Position numbers and translations under genes: made by a program
Shown here: positions 1 to 11,020 of the stretch, in pieces
Position numbering within the stretch: the first letter of the stretch is position 1
Layout: each line of letters starts with the position of its first letter
Notes under the pieces: model-generated
Database searches by the model: none
Seen by the model: the letters and a program-made list of their open reading frames with translations, nothing else
What the model was told of the DNA's origin: nothing
Assembly: GCF_905171775.1 (NCBI RefSeq)
Contig: NC_053489.1
Span: 392,297,483-392,361,482 of the forward strand
Direction of reading: 5' to 3'
DNA: 64,000 nt
Source: Rana temporaria
Lineage: Eukaryota; Chordata; Amphibia; Anura; Ranidae

Positions 1-424
1 ATAAAAATGCCATAAAAATACCCCCTATTTTGCAAACGCTATAACTTTTGCGCAAACCAATCAATAAACGCTTATTGCGATTTTTTTTTACGAAAAATAT
101 GTAGAAGAATACGTATCCGGCCTAAACTGAGGAAAAAAAATGTTTTTTTATATATTTTTGGGGGATATTTATTACAGCAAAAAGTAAAAAATATTAATTT
201 TTTTCAAAATTGTCGTTCTATTTTTGTTTATAGCGCAAAAAATAAAAACCGCAGAGGTGATCAAATACCACCAAAAGAAAGCTCTATTTGTGGGAAAAAA
301 AGGACGCCAATTTTGTTTGGGAGCCACGTCGCACGACCGCGCAATTGTCTGTTAAAGCGACGCAGTCCCGAATCGCAAAAAGTACTCTGGTCTTTGGGCA
401 GCAATATGGTCCGGGGGGTAAGTG
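1..424 (+). repeat. TTAA-family dispersed repeat, copy 1 (cut by window start)
   Basis: This matches the right half of the element at 47753-48763 in the same orientation and the element at 20569-21485 in reverse. Shared landmarks are the AAACGCTATA/GCGCAAACCAATC segment, the CCGCAGAGGTGATCAAATACC segment and GCACGACCGCGCAATTG. Its right end has decayed to GGGGTAAGTGGTAAG, where the other copies end AAGTGG followed by TTAA. No coding capacity is supported. Confidence 0.8.
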
Positions 425-1134
425 GTAAGCATGTGCATTAACCCACCACAACAAGCGTGAATAGGCACTATTCTGCTTCTTTTGGTCTTTTAAATAGTGT
501 TTTGTTAAATCTGGTCGATAAACTAAAAGAAAAAAAAAAGAATCTGTTGATGTTGCAGAAATTGGTTTTTAGATATGCTTGAATTTCTGAAAGGAAATAC
601 AGACCATTCTAGAAAGTCACAGTTTAGATCGGAGAACAAATTGTTTGAACAATTTAGGTTTTTATACAAAGGTCTAAATCACATCTTGCAACTTGTTAAC
701 ACAAATACACGGTAAACATATTTAAGAGCAAATTATATAATACCTATTATTTGATGCATAGCCTGTTTAGATTTTAGATGCATAATCATTTTAAAAAGAT
801 TATTTACTTGCTTGTTAAAATGAAACTATCCAACTCCTGTACAAAACCATTTATACAGCATAGTATAAATGTTTTAGCCTGGAACAGAAAGGGTTATTAG
901 AGAACAAAGAAACCTAGAAAATAATGACATGATAATTGAGAGGTTTGGGGGTGTTTATCATACCTAATTGATCAGAAAAGTGTGTGGTTATCATGTGCTG
1001 TTTGTGCTCACAGCATGCAGCTATTGATTACACTTACCTCAGTTCTAGAGAAAAAAAAGGAAATGCAGTAAGGGAAACTATAAAGCTGTTTCTGTCATTT
1101 AATGATATATTATATATATATATATATATATTAG
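425..1134. other. No gene seen; AT-rich spacer
   Basis: No ATG-initiated ORF of interest, transposase motif or inverted repeat is visible. A short (TA)n run lies at about 1104-1131, directly before the next element. Confidence 0.6.
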
Positions 1135-2000
1135 TGCTGTCAGTTAAACGCATTATTAACGGCGTTAACACAAACCCATATTAACGCCGTCAATTTTTTT
1201 TATCGCGCGATTAACGAGGTTCACCGTTTAAAACATTTTTTTTTGTCAGCACGTACCTCTTAACCCTTTCACGCCGACGGGACGCATATATGCGTCCTCG
1301 GCGTTCGGGGGTTATACCGGGATGATGCCTGCAGCCGCAGGCATCATCCCGGTACCGTTGTTAGAGCGGGCGATCGGCTATCCAACATAACAACCGATGC
1401 GGCTAAAAGCCGCTCGGTTGTTATGCCGGAGGAGCGGGAGGGGACATCCCCCCCCTCCCGCCGCCTTTCGCCGCTCTGACTGGGCCTCCCGTCCACCAGG
1501 AGACCCGATCCTCCATCCGCCGCGTTCTGTGTTCAGGTGGAGACTGACACTAAGCCGTAAACGGCTTTGATTCAAGTCTCCGCATTGAAACCACGGAAGC
1601 GGCGTCATGACGGTCACTTCCGGTTTCTCGGCTGCCCAATGGCGCCGGATTTAAAAAAGTACACAGTATTCAGAATCGCCGTTTTCGGCGATCTGAATAC
1701 TTTGAAGTGCAAAGGAGGGCTCGGAGGTCTTTTAGACCCCGATCCCTCCATAAAGAGTACCTGTCACCACCTATTGCTGTCACAAGGAATGTAAACATCC
1801 CTTGTGACAGCAATAAAAGTGATCAAAATGTAAAAAAATACAAAAAACACAATTTAATATTATAAAAAAAATAAAAATAAATAAGAAAACGAAAAAATAA
1901 TGTTTTTAAAGGGTGAATCTCCTTAATCGCGCGATTAATCGTAAGTTAACTATGACATTAATGCGATTAATCGCGATTAGAAATTTTAATCGCTTGACAG

Positions 2001-2002
<2 letters not shown>
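1135..2002. mobile_element. MITE with TGCTGTCA inverted ends
   Basis: The left end reads TGCTGTCAGTTAAACGC. The right end is the imperfect inverse of it (GCGATTAAAATT complement then TTGACAGCA). GCGATTAAT-type motifs recur inside both ends (CGCGCGATTAA at about 1204 and 1927). Both ends abut (TA)n tracts, so the duplicated target cannot be read. No transposase is encoded. A TTAA-flanked element has inserted inside it at 1260-1917. The superfamily is not determined. Confidence 0.65.
1260..1917. mobile_element. Nested TTAA-type element with CCCTTT ends
   Basis: TTAA followed by CCCTTTCACGCC on the left mirrors AAAGGG followed by TGAA, a probable decayed TTAA, on the right. The interior has an imperfect GC-rich palindrome (GGGATGATGCCTGC / GCAGGCATCATCCC, about 1319-1351). 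The TTAA target and CCC-starting ends suggest a piggyBac-like MITE. It has no coding capacity and splits the older TGCTGTCA element. Confidence 0.55.

Positions 2003-2076
<74 letters not shown>
2003..2076. repeat. (TA)n microsatellite
   Basis: About 36 uninterrupted TA units. The last TA is the target site of the adjoining Tc1-like element. Confidence 0.97.
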
Positions 2077-2079
<3 letters not shown>

Positions 2080-3727
2080 TCAGGTCCATTAATATTGGGA
2101 TATTGACACAATTCTAATCTTTTTGGCTCTATACAACACCAAGATAGATTTCAAATGAAACAAACAAAATGTGCTTTAACTGCAGACTTTCAGCTTTAAT
2201 TTGAGGGTATTTACATCCAAATCAGTGTGAACGGTGTAGGAATTACAACAGTTTATATATGTGCCTCCCACTTTTTAAGGGACCAAAAGTAAATGGGACA
2301 GATTAACAATCATAAATCAAACTTTCACTTTTTAATACTTGGTTTGCAAATCCTTTGCAGTCAATTAAAGCCTGAAGTCTGGAACGCATAGACATCACCA
2401 GACGCTGGGTTTTCATCCCTGGTGATGCTCTGCCAGGCCTCTTCTGCAACTGTTTTCCCTTCCTGCTGGTTCTTGGAGCATTTTCCCTTCAGTTTTGTCT
2501 TCAGCAAGTGAAATGCATGCTCAATCGGATTAAGGTCAGGTGATTGACTTGGCCATTGCACAACATTACACTTCTTTCCCTTAAAAAACTCTTTGGTTGC
2601 TTTCGCAGTATGCTCCGGGTCCTTGTCCATCTGCACTGTGAAGCGCTGTCCAATGAGTTCTGAAGCATTTGGCTGAATATGAGCAGATAATAATATTGCC
2701 CGAAACACTTCAGAATTCATCCTGCTGCCTTTGTCAGCAGTCACATAATCAATAAATACAAGAGAACCAGTTCCAATGGCAGCCATAATGCCCACGCAAT
2801 GACACTACCACCACCATGCTTCACCGATGAGGTGGTATGCTTTGGATCATAAGCAGTTCCTTTCTTCTCCATACTCTTCTCTTCCCCATCACTCTGGTAC
2901 AAGTTGGTCTTGTCTCATCTGTCCATAGGATGTTGTTCCAGAACTGTAAAGGCTTTTTTAGATGTTGTTTGGCAAACTCTAATCTGGCTTTCCTGTTTTT
3001 GAGGCTCAGTGGTTTACATCTTGTGGTGAACCCTTTGTATTCACTGTGGTGAAGTATTCTCTTGATTGTTGACTTTGACACACATACACTACCTCCTGGA
3101 GAGTGTTCTTGATCTGGCCAACTGTTGTGAAGGGTTTTTCTTCACCAGTGAAATAATTCTTCGGTCATCCACCACAGTTGTTTTCCGTGGTCTTCTGGGT
3201 CTTTTGGTGTTGCCTGAGCTCACCGGTTCGTTCTTTCTTTTAAAGGATGTTATAAACAGTTGATTTGGCAACCCTAATGTTTTTGCTATCTCTCTGATGG
3301 GTTTGTCTTGTTTTTTTCAGCCTAATGCTAGCTGCTTCACTGATAGTGACAGCTCTTGGGATCTCAATATTGAGAGTTGACAGCAACAGATTCCAAATTC
3401 AAATAGCAAACTTGAAATTAACTCTGGACCTTTCATCTGCTCCTTGTAAATGGGATAATGAGGGAATAACACACACCTGGCCATGGAACAGCTGAGCAGC
3501 CAATTGTCCTATTACTTTTGGTCCCTTAAAAAGTGGGAGGCACATATACAAACTGTTGTAATTCCTACACTGTTCACCTGATTTTAAATGTAAATACCCT
3601 CAAATTAAAGCTGAAAGTCTGCAGTTAAAGCACATCTTGTTCGTTTCATTTCAAATCCATTGTGGTGGTGTATAGAGCCAAAAAGACTAGAATTGTGTCG
3701 ATGTCCCAATATTTATGGACCTGACTG
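2077..3727 (-). mobile_element. Tc1/mariner-like element with long inverted repeats
   Basis: The ends are CAGTCAGGTCC and GGACCTGACTG, continuing as imperfect inverted repeats over roughly 200 bp. A TA precedes the left end; the right flank is TG, a decayed target. The interior holds a minus-strand transposase remnant (2361-3360). At 1651 bp it has the expected size for a Tc1 family element. Confidence 0.92.
2361..3360 (-). pseudogene. Tc1 (DD34E) transposase, frameshifted
   Basis: Read on the minus strand, pieces in different frames give, in order, a paired-like helix-turn-helix region (SKNIRVAKSTVYN, then RPRRPRKTTVVDDRR), the first catalytic aspartate in ILWTDETR followed by GKRRVWRRK, and the C-terminal half with MDKDPEHTAKA and [13 protein letters not shown]. 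The spacing of the last two motifs fits DD34E. Frame changes occur near 3255 and between 2821 and 2795, so no full protein can be made. It encodes the cut-and-paste enzyme of its own element and is dead here. Confidence 0.92.
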
Positions 3728-3734
3728 TGTGTAT

Positions 3735-4137
3735 ATCAATTGTTGCCACTGTGCCCATCAATTGTCGCCACTGTGCCATGCCATAAATTGTCGCCACTGT
3801 GCCATGCCATTGTCGCCACTGTGCCCATCAATTGTCGCCACTGTGCCATGCCAAACGCAGCCACTGTGCCATCAATTGTTTGCCACTGTGCCATGCCGAA
3901 TGCAGCCATTGTGCCAATGCCCATTGTCGCCACTGTGCCCATCAATTGTCGCCAATATGCCATGCCATTGTCGCCACTGTGCCCATCAATTGTCGCCACT
4001 GTGCCATTCCAAACACAGCCACTGTGCCATGCCATTATCGCCACTGTGCCATGCCATTGTCGCCACTGTGCCCATCAATTGTCGCCACTGTGCCATGCCA
4101 TTGTTGCACTGTGCCCATCAATTGCTGCCAGTTTGCC
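3735..4137. repeat. 22-bp minisatellite
   Basis: Imperfect tandem copies alternate between CATCAATTGTCGCCACTGTGCC and ATGCCATTGTCGCCACTGTGCC (22 bp each), about 18 units. Few stops occur in the unit, so open frames of 100-240 codons appear in several frames; these are not genes. Confidence 0.93.
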
Positions 4138-5328
4138 CCCTAAAATGCCGCCAGATTGCACCCTTGCCTGGCACTTACCTTCCTCGGCCAGCCATCCTCG
4201 GATCTTCCTCCACGATCCCTCAAAGTAGTCCCGCCCTCGATGTTGCTTCAGCCAATCAGGTTACCAGGTTACCAGTAAACAAAACCGGTGAACCTGATTG
4301 GCTGAGACTCCTGTCAGTGTTAACCAGGGAATGCACACCCCCTGCGCACTTCATGTTCGTGAGTGTACGTTAAGCAAGGGTACTTAAAGCGGGGTATGCT
4401 TGTAATTTTAAGTTGATTGGTTGGCTTTTTTCTATAAATACTGTATTTTATCTTTAGCGGCACTCTGCTTCGGTAGTAAAATACAATGATATCTTTACTA
4501 AAAATTACTGTACTTAAAGCTAGTTTCTAAGTAGAGTTGGGCAAACAGTTCAAGCAGAGCAAAAGTTTGGCCTGAGCATCGCCTGTTTGCCTGTTCGACG
4601 AACACTCAAATTTGCGTGGTGCTCGGTGGGATGTTTGCCCGCTGAGCGCCCTACAATGCACTGCGCACTGCACAGTGCATTCTAGGGCCCTAATTAGATG
4701 AAGCAATGCATCTGACCATAGGTGTGAGCAGGGGGTGTGCCAGGTGTGCCAATTGTAGATTCCCCTTGCTGATATTTTACCAAAGCCCCCCAATGGGGCT
4801 CCTAAAAAATATTGTAAAAAAAAATAAAGTAATAAAAAAAACTACTGCCACTGGGCGGCTGGCTGGTGCTCAAACATTTGGGGGTGGGGGGCTAACCAAC
4901 AACACCCCTCTATTCCCCTCATGAGATGGACATGAACATGTGACCCCAATCCATGGTAGATGGACGGCCTCCTTACTTTAGGAGGCAGATGTCCTGTCTG
5001 GGATGACTTCGTTCTCCCTTCCCTGTCTGAGCCGGGGAGTGCCTGGGTGCTGGATGGCCGCTGCGGGGGCACTGATATTATATATATATATCAGTGCCCC
5101 CTATTATTATTGTATTTACTCCCCCCTTACATCAGTAACCCCCCTCAGACTTGCCTGGCGGCGCTGTCACTGACCTCCTCTCAGGTGCACCATGCTGGGC
5201 CCAGGTTGGTGGCTCAGCTTTTATCCTATAGTCTCCTCTCCATAGTCCACACACGCCTGACTTCTCCCATGGCCCCCATCCTGACGGCACTCCCACTCTT
5301 GACTCCTCCTCTCTAGACTCCCCCTTAG
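4138..5328. other. No gene; repeat scraps and one AT-core hairpin
   Basis: 4240-4290 has a short inverted pair (CCAATCAGGTTACC / GGTGAACCTGATTGG). At about 4534 a segment begins TAGAGTTGGGCAAACAG, which looks like the end of a dispersed element. At 5067-5101 GGGGCACTGATAT and ATATCAGTGCCCC form a hairpin around a TA-rich loop. No protein homology was recognised. Confidence 0.5.
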
Positions 5329-5665
5329 AGACTGCAGACATGATATAAGACAAGAGATGGCTAGAGACTGAGGACATGATACAATAGATGGTTAGAGACT
5401 GAGAACATGATACAAGAGATGGCTAGAGACTGAGGACATGATGCAAGAGATGGTTAGAGACTGAGAACATGATACAAGAGATGTTCAGAGGCTGTGGACA
5501 TGATACAAGAGATGGTTAGAGGTTGCGAACATGATACAATTGATGGTCAGAGGCTACAGGCATGATACAGGAGGTGTCAGAGGCTGCAGGCATGGTAAAG
5601 GAGATGGTTAGAGACTGAGGACATCATACTAAAGATGGTCAGAGACTGCAGATATGGTGCAAGAC
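5329..5665. repeat. 31-bp minisatellite
   Basis: About ten to eleven imperfect copies of GAGACTGAGGACATGATACA followed by AGAGATGGTTA. It directly adjoins a second, different minisatellite. Confidence 0.93.
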
Positions 5666-5880
5666 ATCAATGCAGCCTCACCAGTGCCCATCAAATGCAG
5701 CCTCATCAGTGCCCATCAAATGCAGCCTCATCAGTGCCCATCAAATGCAGCCTCATCAGTGCCCATCAATGCTGCATCACTGTGCCCATCAATGCAGCCT
5801 CACTGTGCCCATAAATGCAGCCTCACTGTGCCTATCAATGCAGCTTTGCAGTGCCCATCAATGCAGCCCCACTGTACCTA
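5666..5880. repeat. 21/25-bp minisatellite
   Basis: Tandem copies of TGCAGCCTCATCAGTGCCCATCAAA change into a shorter 21-bp form TCACTGTGCCCATCAATGCAG + CC. The motif resembles the array at 3735-4137 (CACTGTGCCCATCAA), so the two arrays may share an origin. Confidence 0.88.
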
Positions 5881-6099
5881 TGAATACGGGACCTTGTTAC
5901 AGCATCGCCGTACACACACAGACCCAGCTCCGCGACATACAAGAGGAGGAGCCGGAGGACAGAGTGAGAGAGGTGAGCGCAGCTCCGCAGCTCAAATCGA
6001 CCCCAGGGCAGAAAATTTCCCGGTATCCCTGTCTGGCCCTGCCAATAAGCCATTTACGACTCTGCTCCAAGACATATCACCAATCTTGTCTCAATATAT

Positions 6100-6513
6100 C
6101 ACCCAAAACATCCTGCTCCTCTCAAGACCTCATTTTCTCTAGCTCCCTTGTCTTCTCCTTCCATGCTCATCTCTAGGACTTTTTCATTCTCTGGAATTCT
6201 GTACCCCAATCTGTCCAGCTATCTCCTACTAGATCCACTTTTAGGCAATCCCTGAAAACTCCTCTCTTCAGGGAAGCCTATCATGTCTTCCGCTAACAAC
6301 TGAATCTTTTATTTCTCCCATCAGTTCTTTCTTCACAGTTATCACCTTTTGCTTCACTTGCCCCTCCCTATTACATTGTAAGTGCTCAGGAGAAGAGACC
6401 TGATAACCCTCTTGTATTAAATTGTATTGTTGCTGTATTGTCTGCCTTTATATTGTAAAGTGCTGTACAAACAGTTGGCACTGTATAAATTCTTTATAAT
6501 AATAAAAATCTAT
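6100..6513 (+). mobile_element. 3' end of an L2-like LINE (5'-truncated)
   Basis: One plus-strand frame near 6188-6290 reads LWNSVPQSVQLSPTRSTFRQ and continues with a LKTPLFREAYH motif, the typical C-terminus of L2/CR1-type reverse transcriptase ORFs. The following 3' UTR contains CATTGTAAGTGCTCAGGAGA and ends TGTACAAACAGTTGGCACTG then TATAAAT and an AATAAT-rich tail, a form common at L2-type LINE ends. No endonuclease or catalytic RT motif is present. The clade is an inference. Confidence 0.75.
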
Positions 6514-6604
6514 CCCATGAGACTCTTTACATGCAGATCCGTCTTAAACCCCTGCTGGAGCTTGTTAAGGAAAAATGTTGTCACCCCATCCATCATTTAA
6601 TGCT

Positions 6605-7627
6605 TAAATTGAAACAATAAAAGTGAAATATTCCTTTAAATTTTGTACCTGGTGGTGTGAATAGTATGCCTGTAAAATAGCGCATGTTTCCTGTGTTTAG
6701 AACTGTCCCTGCACAAAATGAAATTTTTAACGAAAAAAAGGTAATTTAAAACTACTCGTGGCTATTAATGAATTGTCAGTCCCAGCAATACAGATCAAAA
6801 TCATTGAAAAAAATGGAACCCCGGGGGTTATCCAATGAAGTGGACGGGTGACCCCGCCCCGTGATGTCACGTGGCTGGGTCACCCGTCCACATCATTGGG
6901 TAACCCCCGGCTTTCTTCTTACGCAAGGAGAAACCCAGGGGTTACCCAATGACGTGGATGGGTGACCCCGCCCCCTCTTACGCATCATGAGGGGTTCATT
7001 CCTCGCTGGAGAATAAGGGGAGACTGCAGCGTCGCTGGAGAATGGATCATCGTTGGACATCGAGATACAGGATTACATCGCTGGATATGGGGGTTTTGTT
7101 CCTCGCTGGAGAATGAGTGGAGACTGCAGCGTCACTGGAGAATAGATCATCGTTGGACATCAAGAGACAGGATTACATCGCTGGAATTTATTTTTTATTT
7201 TTTTATTTTTAATAAAGAACTTGTCCCAAGCTGTGTCTGTGTGTTTTTTACATTTTTTTACACTTTCTTTGTGAAATGATAGGGGTACAATGTACCCCGT
7301 TACCAATTCACATACGGGGGCCGGGATCTGAAGTTCCCCTTTGTTAAAGGTGGCTTCCAGATTCCGATTAAAATCACTGCTCCCGAAAAAACTTTCTTTG
7401 CATTGATACATGTCCCCTAGGAAAGGAGCCAGGTCCCCAAACACTTTTTATGACAATAACTTGCATATCAACCTTTAAAATGAGCACTTTTGATTTTTAA
7501 TGTTCATGTCCCATAGACTTTAACGGTGTTCGGGTGTTCGAACAAATTTTCTGCCTGTTTGCATGTTCTGGTGCGAACTGTGTGTGTGTGTGTGTGGGGG
7601 GGGGGGGGGGTGTTCGGCTCATCCCTA
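6605..7627. mobile_element. Partial copy of the hAT fold-back MITE
   Basis: It shares long stretches with the complete copy at 62344-63435: CAATAAAAGTGAAATATTCC, TAGAACTGTCCCTGCACAAA and TTGCATTGATACATGTCCCC, plus the right end GGTGTTCGGCTCATCCCTA. The left terminal TAGGGATGAGC is missing, so no TSD can be read. The interior 6838-6975 holds inverted pairs (CAATGAAGTGGACGGGTGAC / GTCACCCGTCCACATCATTG), and a (GT)n/(G)n run lies near the right end. No CDS. Confidence 0.75.
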
Positions 7628-7724
7628 TTGTTGACATACTGGCCAGGCAACGCACTGACACCTTTGCTGCCATTGTGCAATGTGCTGGGTGTCTAGTGTG
7701 TTCCTGTGCCTTTAAGAAGGGTCA

Positions 7725-8112
7725 GGCCTCGTACACACGATAGGTTAACCAGAGGACAACGGTCTGATGTACCGTTTTCATCGGTCAAAACCAATCGTGT
7801 GTGGGCCCCATAGGTTATTTAACCATCGGTTATAAAAAGGCCAACTTGCTTTAAATTTAACCGATGGATTCCTAACCGATAGGTCAAAAACGATCGTTAG
7901 TAGGCACAACCATCGGTTAAAAATCCACGCATGCTCAGAATCAAGTCGATGCATGCTTGGAAGCATTGAACTTCATTTTTTTCATCACGTCGTTGTGTTT
8001 TACGTCACCGCGTTCTGACACGATCGTTTTTTTAACCAATGGTGTGTAGGCGCGACGGACCATCAGTCAGCTTCATCGGTTAACCGATGACAACTGATCG
8101 TGTGTACGAGGC
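7725..8112. mobile_element. GGCC-GTACACACG MITE, copy A
   Basis: The ends GGCCTCGTACACACGAT and ATCGTGTGTACGAGGC are inverse. The flanks are TCA and TTA. The interior repeats ACCATCGGTTA/TAACCGATG-type inverted words. No ORF. Confidence 0.85.
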
Positions 8113-9246
8113 TTAGTCATCTGCCCTTCATCTATACATCAGAATACATGTGCTCCCACTGTGGAGATTCTCCAAATTTAGAGTTAGGGTCTGCAGGATA
8201 CAGAGTGCCTTGGTGAAGGCCTGCAGCTTACACATGTATTTGCAAATGTGTGCAACTAAACCCTTGTTGTTAACGCATACTGTTAGACAGGTTAATTCGG
8301 TTGGTCGCAGGCTGGTTGGTAAGTTGAACTTGGAAATTCTTTGGTTTTATTAAAAATGTAAAGTATGTTAAAGAACTATTTCAAATTATTCCCCCTCAAG
8401 AATTAGCAGAGCAGAAGTTAAAATATTCCCAAACCTGGACTTTTTACTACTTTAGCCAATTAATTGACTTTAATATCAGACAAATCTACATTTGCTGCAA
8501 AAATATAGAAACATGGTATTAAATCTATTATTATTGATTGCCACTTTTCTGTGTAAATATGCAAATCAATTTAGCCAATACGTAGCTGTTAGAAGAAATT
8601 GATCTTTGGGTTTACCTGTTTTGTGTTATTTCATGAGACGATGAAGTTAATGGATTCCTGCCTTGCTCTTCTACCTCAAGTGTCCTCCTTATTTGGATTT
8701 AACCCAAGGATAGCCACTAATCTGAGCTATTCAAATAGGCCCTGAATAACCCACACAGTAAATACTCAACAATAATGCATTTAAAGTGCAGACATGTGCA
8801 CAGCTTTGAATACTAAATAGTGCTTTTCCTATCAATATAATGAATCTTGAAAGTGTAAAAATGATAGCAGGTCATAATTCTTGGGCTTGTTAAAAGCCAA
8901 ACAGTATGTGCTGTGGTTGGACCACTAATAAATGTTTGAAGTTTTGACTAGCAAAACATATTGGGAGCAGTATGATTTGAATCAGATTGGTTCAATTCAT
9001 AAACAGACATAAACCTCATACATTTTGTAAGTTCATGTCAAATTGTATTAGTGCTGTTTTGATATTCAGCTAGCTCAAAAGGGTTATTGCCAATGTGTGT
9101 CCGCTTTCTCACATTGGCTCCTTCTCCTAATGGATTATCAAAGTGCATCATTTGATGTACACACCACACCTATGAAAAGCATTCCATGGTATTTACTATC
9201 TTGTAGCTACTGCAGCCTTGCAGATGAGGAGAAACAGAACAGTAAT
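8113..9246. other. No gene seen
   Basis: AT-rich sequence without recognisable coding, tandem or inverted-repeat structure. Confidence 0.5.
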
Positions 9247-9647
9247 GCCCCATACACACGATCGGAAATTCTGACAGCAAAAGTCCCATGTGAGCTTTTG
9301 AACGACCGTGTGTATGCTCCATCGGACTTTTGCTGTCAGAATTTCCACCAACAAAAGATTGAGAGCTGGTTCTCAAATTTTCAGACGGAAAAAATTCCAA
9401 TCGGAAAATCCGATCGTCTGTAGCAATTCTGCCGCAAAAAAATCTGACACGCAAAATTCCGACGCATGCTCGGAAACAATTTGACGCATGCTCGGAAGCA
9501 TTGACCTTTATTTTCTCGGCTGGTCGTAGTGTTGTACGTCACCGCGTTCTTGAAGGACGAAAGTTCAAAGAACTTTTGTGTGACAGTGTGTATGCAAGCC
9601 AAGCTTGAGCGGAATTCTGATGGAAAATCCGATCGTGTGTACGTGGC
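9247..9647. mobile_element. GGCC-GTACACACG MITE, copy B
   Basis: The left end GCCCCATACACACGATCGG and the right end CCGATCGTGTGTACGTGGC are inverse with changes. The inner words GAAATTCTGACAGCAAAAGT and CTTTTGCTGTCAGAATTTCC form an inner inverted repeat. The target duplication is not clear (AAT/ATA). Confidence 0.8.
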
Positions 9648-9737
9648 ATAACTGTGACAAAAATATAATGCAATTTTAAGAAAATATTAAGATCAAAGCT
9701 GCAGTAGCCATGTGTTGCAATGCAGTTTTTCTCCATT

Positions 9738-10540
9738 GTTTTGGCTCATTTCTTGAAACAGAAATTACATTCTCAAAACTCTAAGGCCCCTTTCACATTG
9801 AGGCGTTTTTCATGCGGTACAGCGCTAAAAATAGCGCTGCTATACCGCATGAAAAAACCTGCTTTGTAGTGTTCAATGTGAAGGCTCGAAGGCTTTCACA
9901 TTGAAGCGGTGTGCTAGCAGGAGCGCTCCAAAAGTCCTGCTAGCCGCATCTTTACCGCGGTATAGGAGCGGTGTGTTCACCACTCCTATACCGCGCCTTC
10001 CCATTGAAATCAATGGGAAAGCGCAGCAATACCGCGGTATTAACCCTTTTTCGGCCGCTAGCGGGGGTTAAAACCTCACCGCTAGCGCCCGAATATTGCG
10101 GTAAATACGACGGTATAGCCGCGCTACAAATAGCGCGGCTATACCATCACCGCGGCTCCACGCCTCAATGTGAAAGAGGTCTTAGATCATTTGGCAAAAC
10201 AGTCTTACAGTTCAGCACAACACTATAACTCACGTGCAAAAGCTCATATCTCTCCCAAAACTGTTCACTCATGCTTCAGAACTATATTCCTTTCCCATAT
10301 AAAGAGTCAGTGCCCCCAAAATGGCAAAGGTTCCTCTCAATTGCTTTGGCTCATTTCTTGAAACAGACCAGACGTTCTCAACTCTCTTGGTGCTTTTGCC
10401 AAAATAACCTTGATGGTTCGGTACAACACCATGGTTCACCTTCAAAAGGTCATATCTTTCCCAAAACAGTTCACTCACGTGTCAAAACTAAATTTCTTTC
10501 TCATTCAATTAGTCAGTGCCCCCAAAATGCTTAGTCCCTT
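9738..10540. repeat. Two-copy tandem repeat, first copy split by a MITE
   Basis: GGCTCATTTCTTGAAACAGA, CAAAACTGTTCACTCA-type and AGTCAGTGCCCCCAAAATG segments occur in the same order in two units (about 9738-9784 plus 10182-10325, and 10347-10540). The period is about 200 bp. The first unit is interrupted by the MITE at 9785-10181. Confidence 0.8.
9785..10181. mobile_element. GGCC-type MITE (CTTTCACATTGAGGCG ends)
   Basis: The ends GGCCCCTTTCACATTGAGGCG and CGCCTCAATGTGAAAGAGGTC (positions 9785 on and up to 10181) are near-perfect inverse, flanked by TAA and TTA. The interior is built of inverted GC-rich words (ACCGCGGTAT, GCTAGCGG, ATAGCGCGGCTATA). The second copy of the surrounding tandem unit shows the empty site. 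Confidence 0.85.
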
Positions 10541-10739
10541 TGGCATTGTGTAAGCACTGCAAGTCAAAATGTTTAGATGTTTTGTCTCTATGGCAGAGGA
10601 CCATTGAAATATCCCTCATGTCCACCTTTCAGTCTTAGCCCAGTCCTTCATTGACAATGGTTACTGTACAGTTTTTGTCTAGCTAACTGAATACAATTGT
10701 GTATAAAACTGGAAAAAAAAGGAAAAGATTTTAGGGTCA

Positions 10740-11020
10740 GGCCCCGTACACACGACAGAGGAACTCGACGTGCTTGGCACGTCGAGTTCCTCGTCGAGTT
10801 TTGGGATGAAGCCGCCGAGGAGCTCGGCGGGCCGGCTTCTCCCATAGAAGAACGAGGACAACGAGAAAATAGAGAACATGTTCTCTATTTTCTCGTCGAG
10901 TTCCTCGGCGGCTCCATCGAGCCAAAACTGTACAGACGACAGAGATTCTCGGCAGAATCCGGGTTTTGACCGAGTTTCTCGGTGAATTCTGCCGAGAATC
11001 TCTGTCGTGTGTACGAGGCC
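10740..11020. mobile_element. GGCC-GTACACACG MITE, copy C
   Basis: Ends GGCCCCGTACACACGACAGAG and its inverse; flanks TCA and TAA. The interior is a set of short palindromes around GAACTCGACGTGC/GCACGTCGAGTTC and GAGAACATGTTCTC. Closely related to copy D. Confidence 0.88.

Noticed and set aside
3660..4373. 237-codon frame rich in Cys/His/Pro
   Set aside because: It lies over the 22-bp minisatellite, with similar frames in other registers; no zinc-finger spacing.
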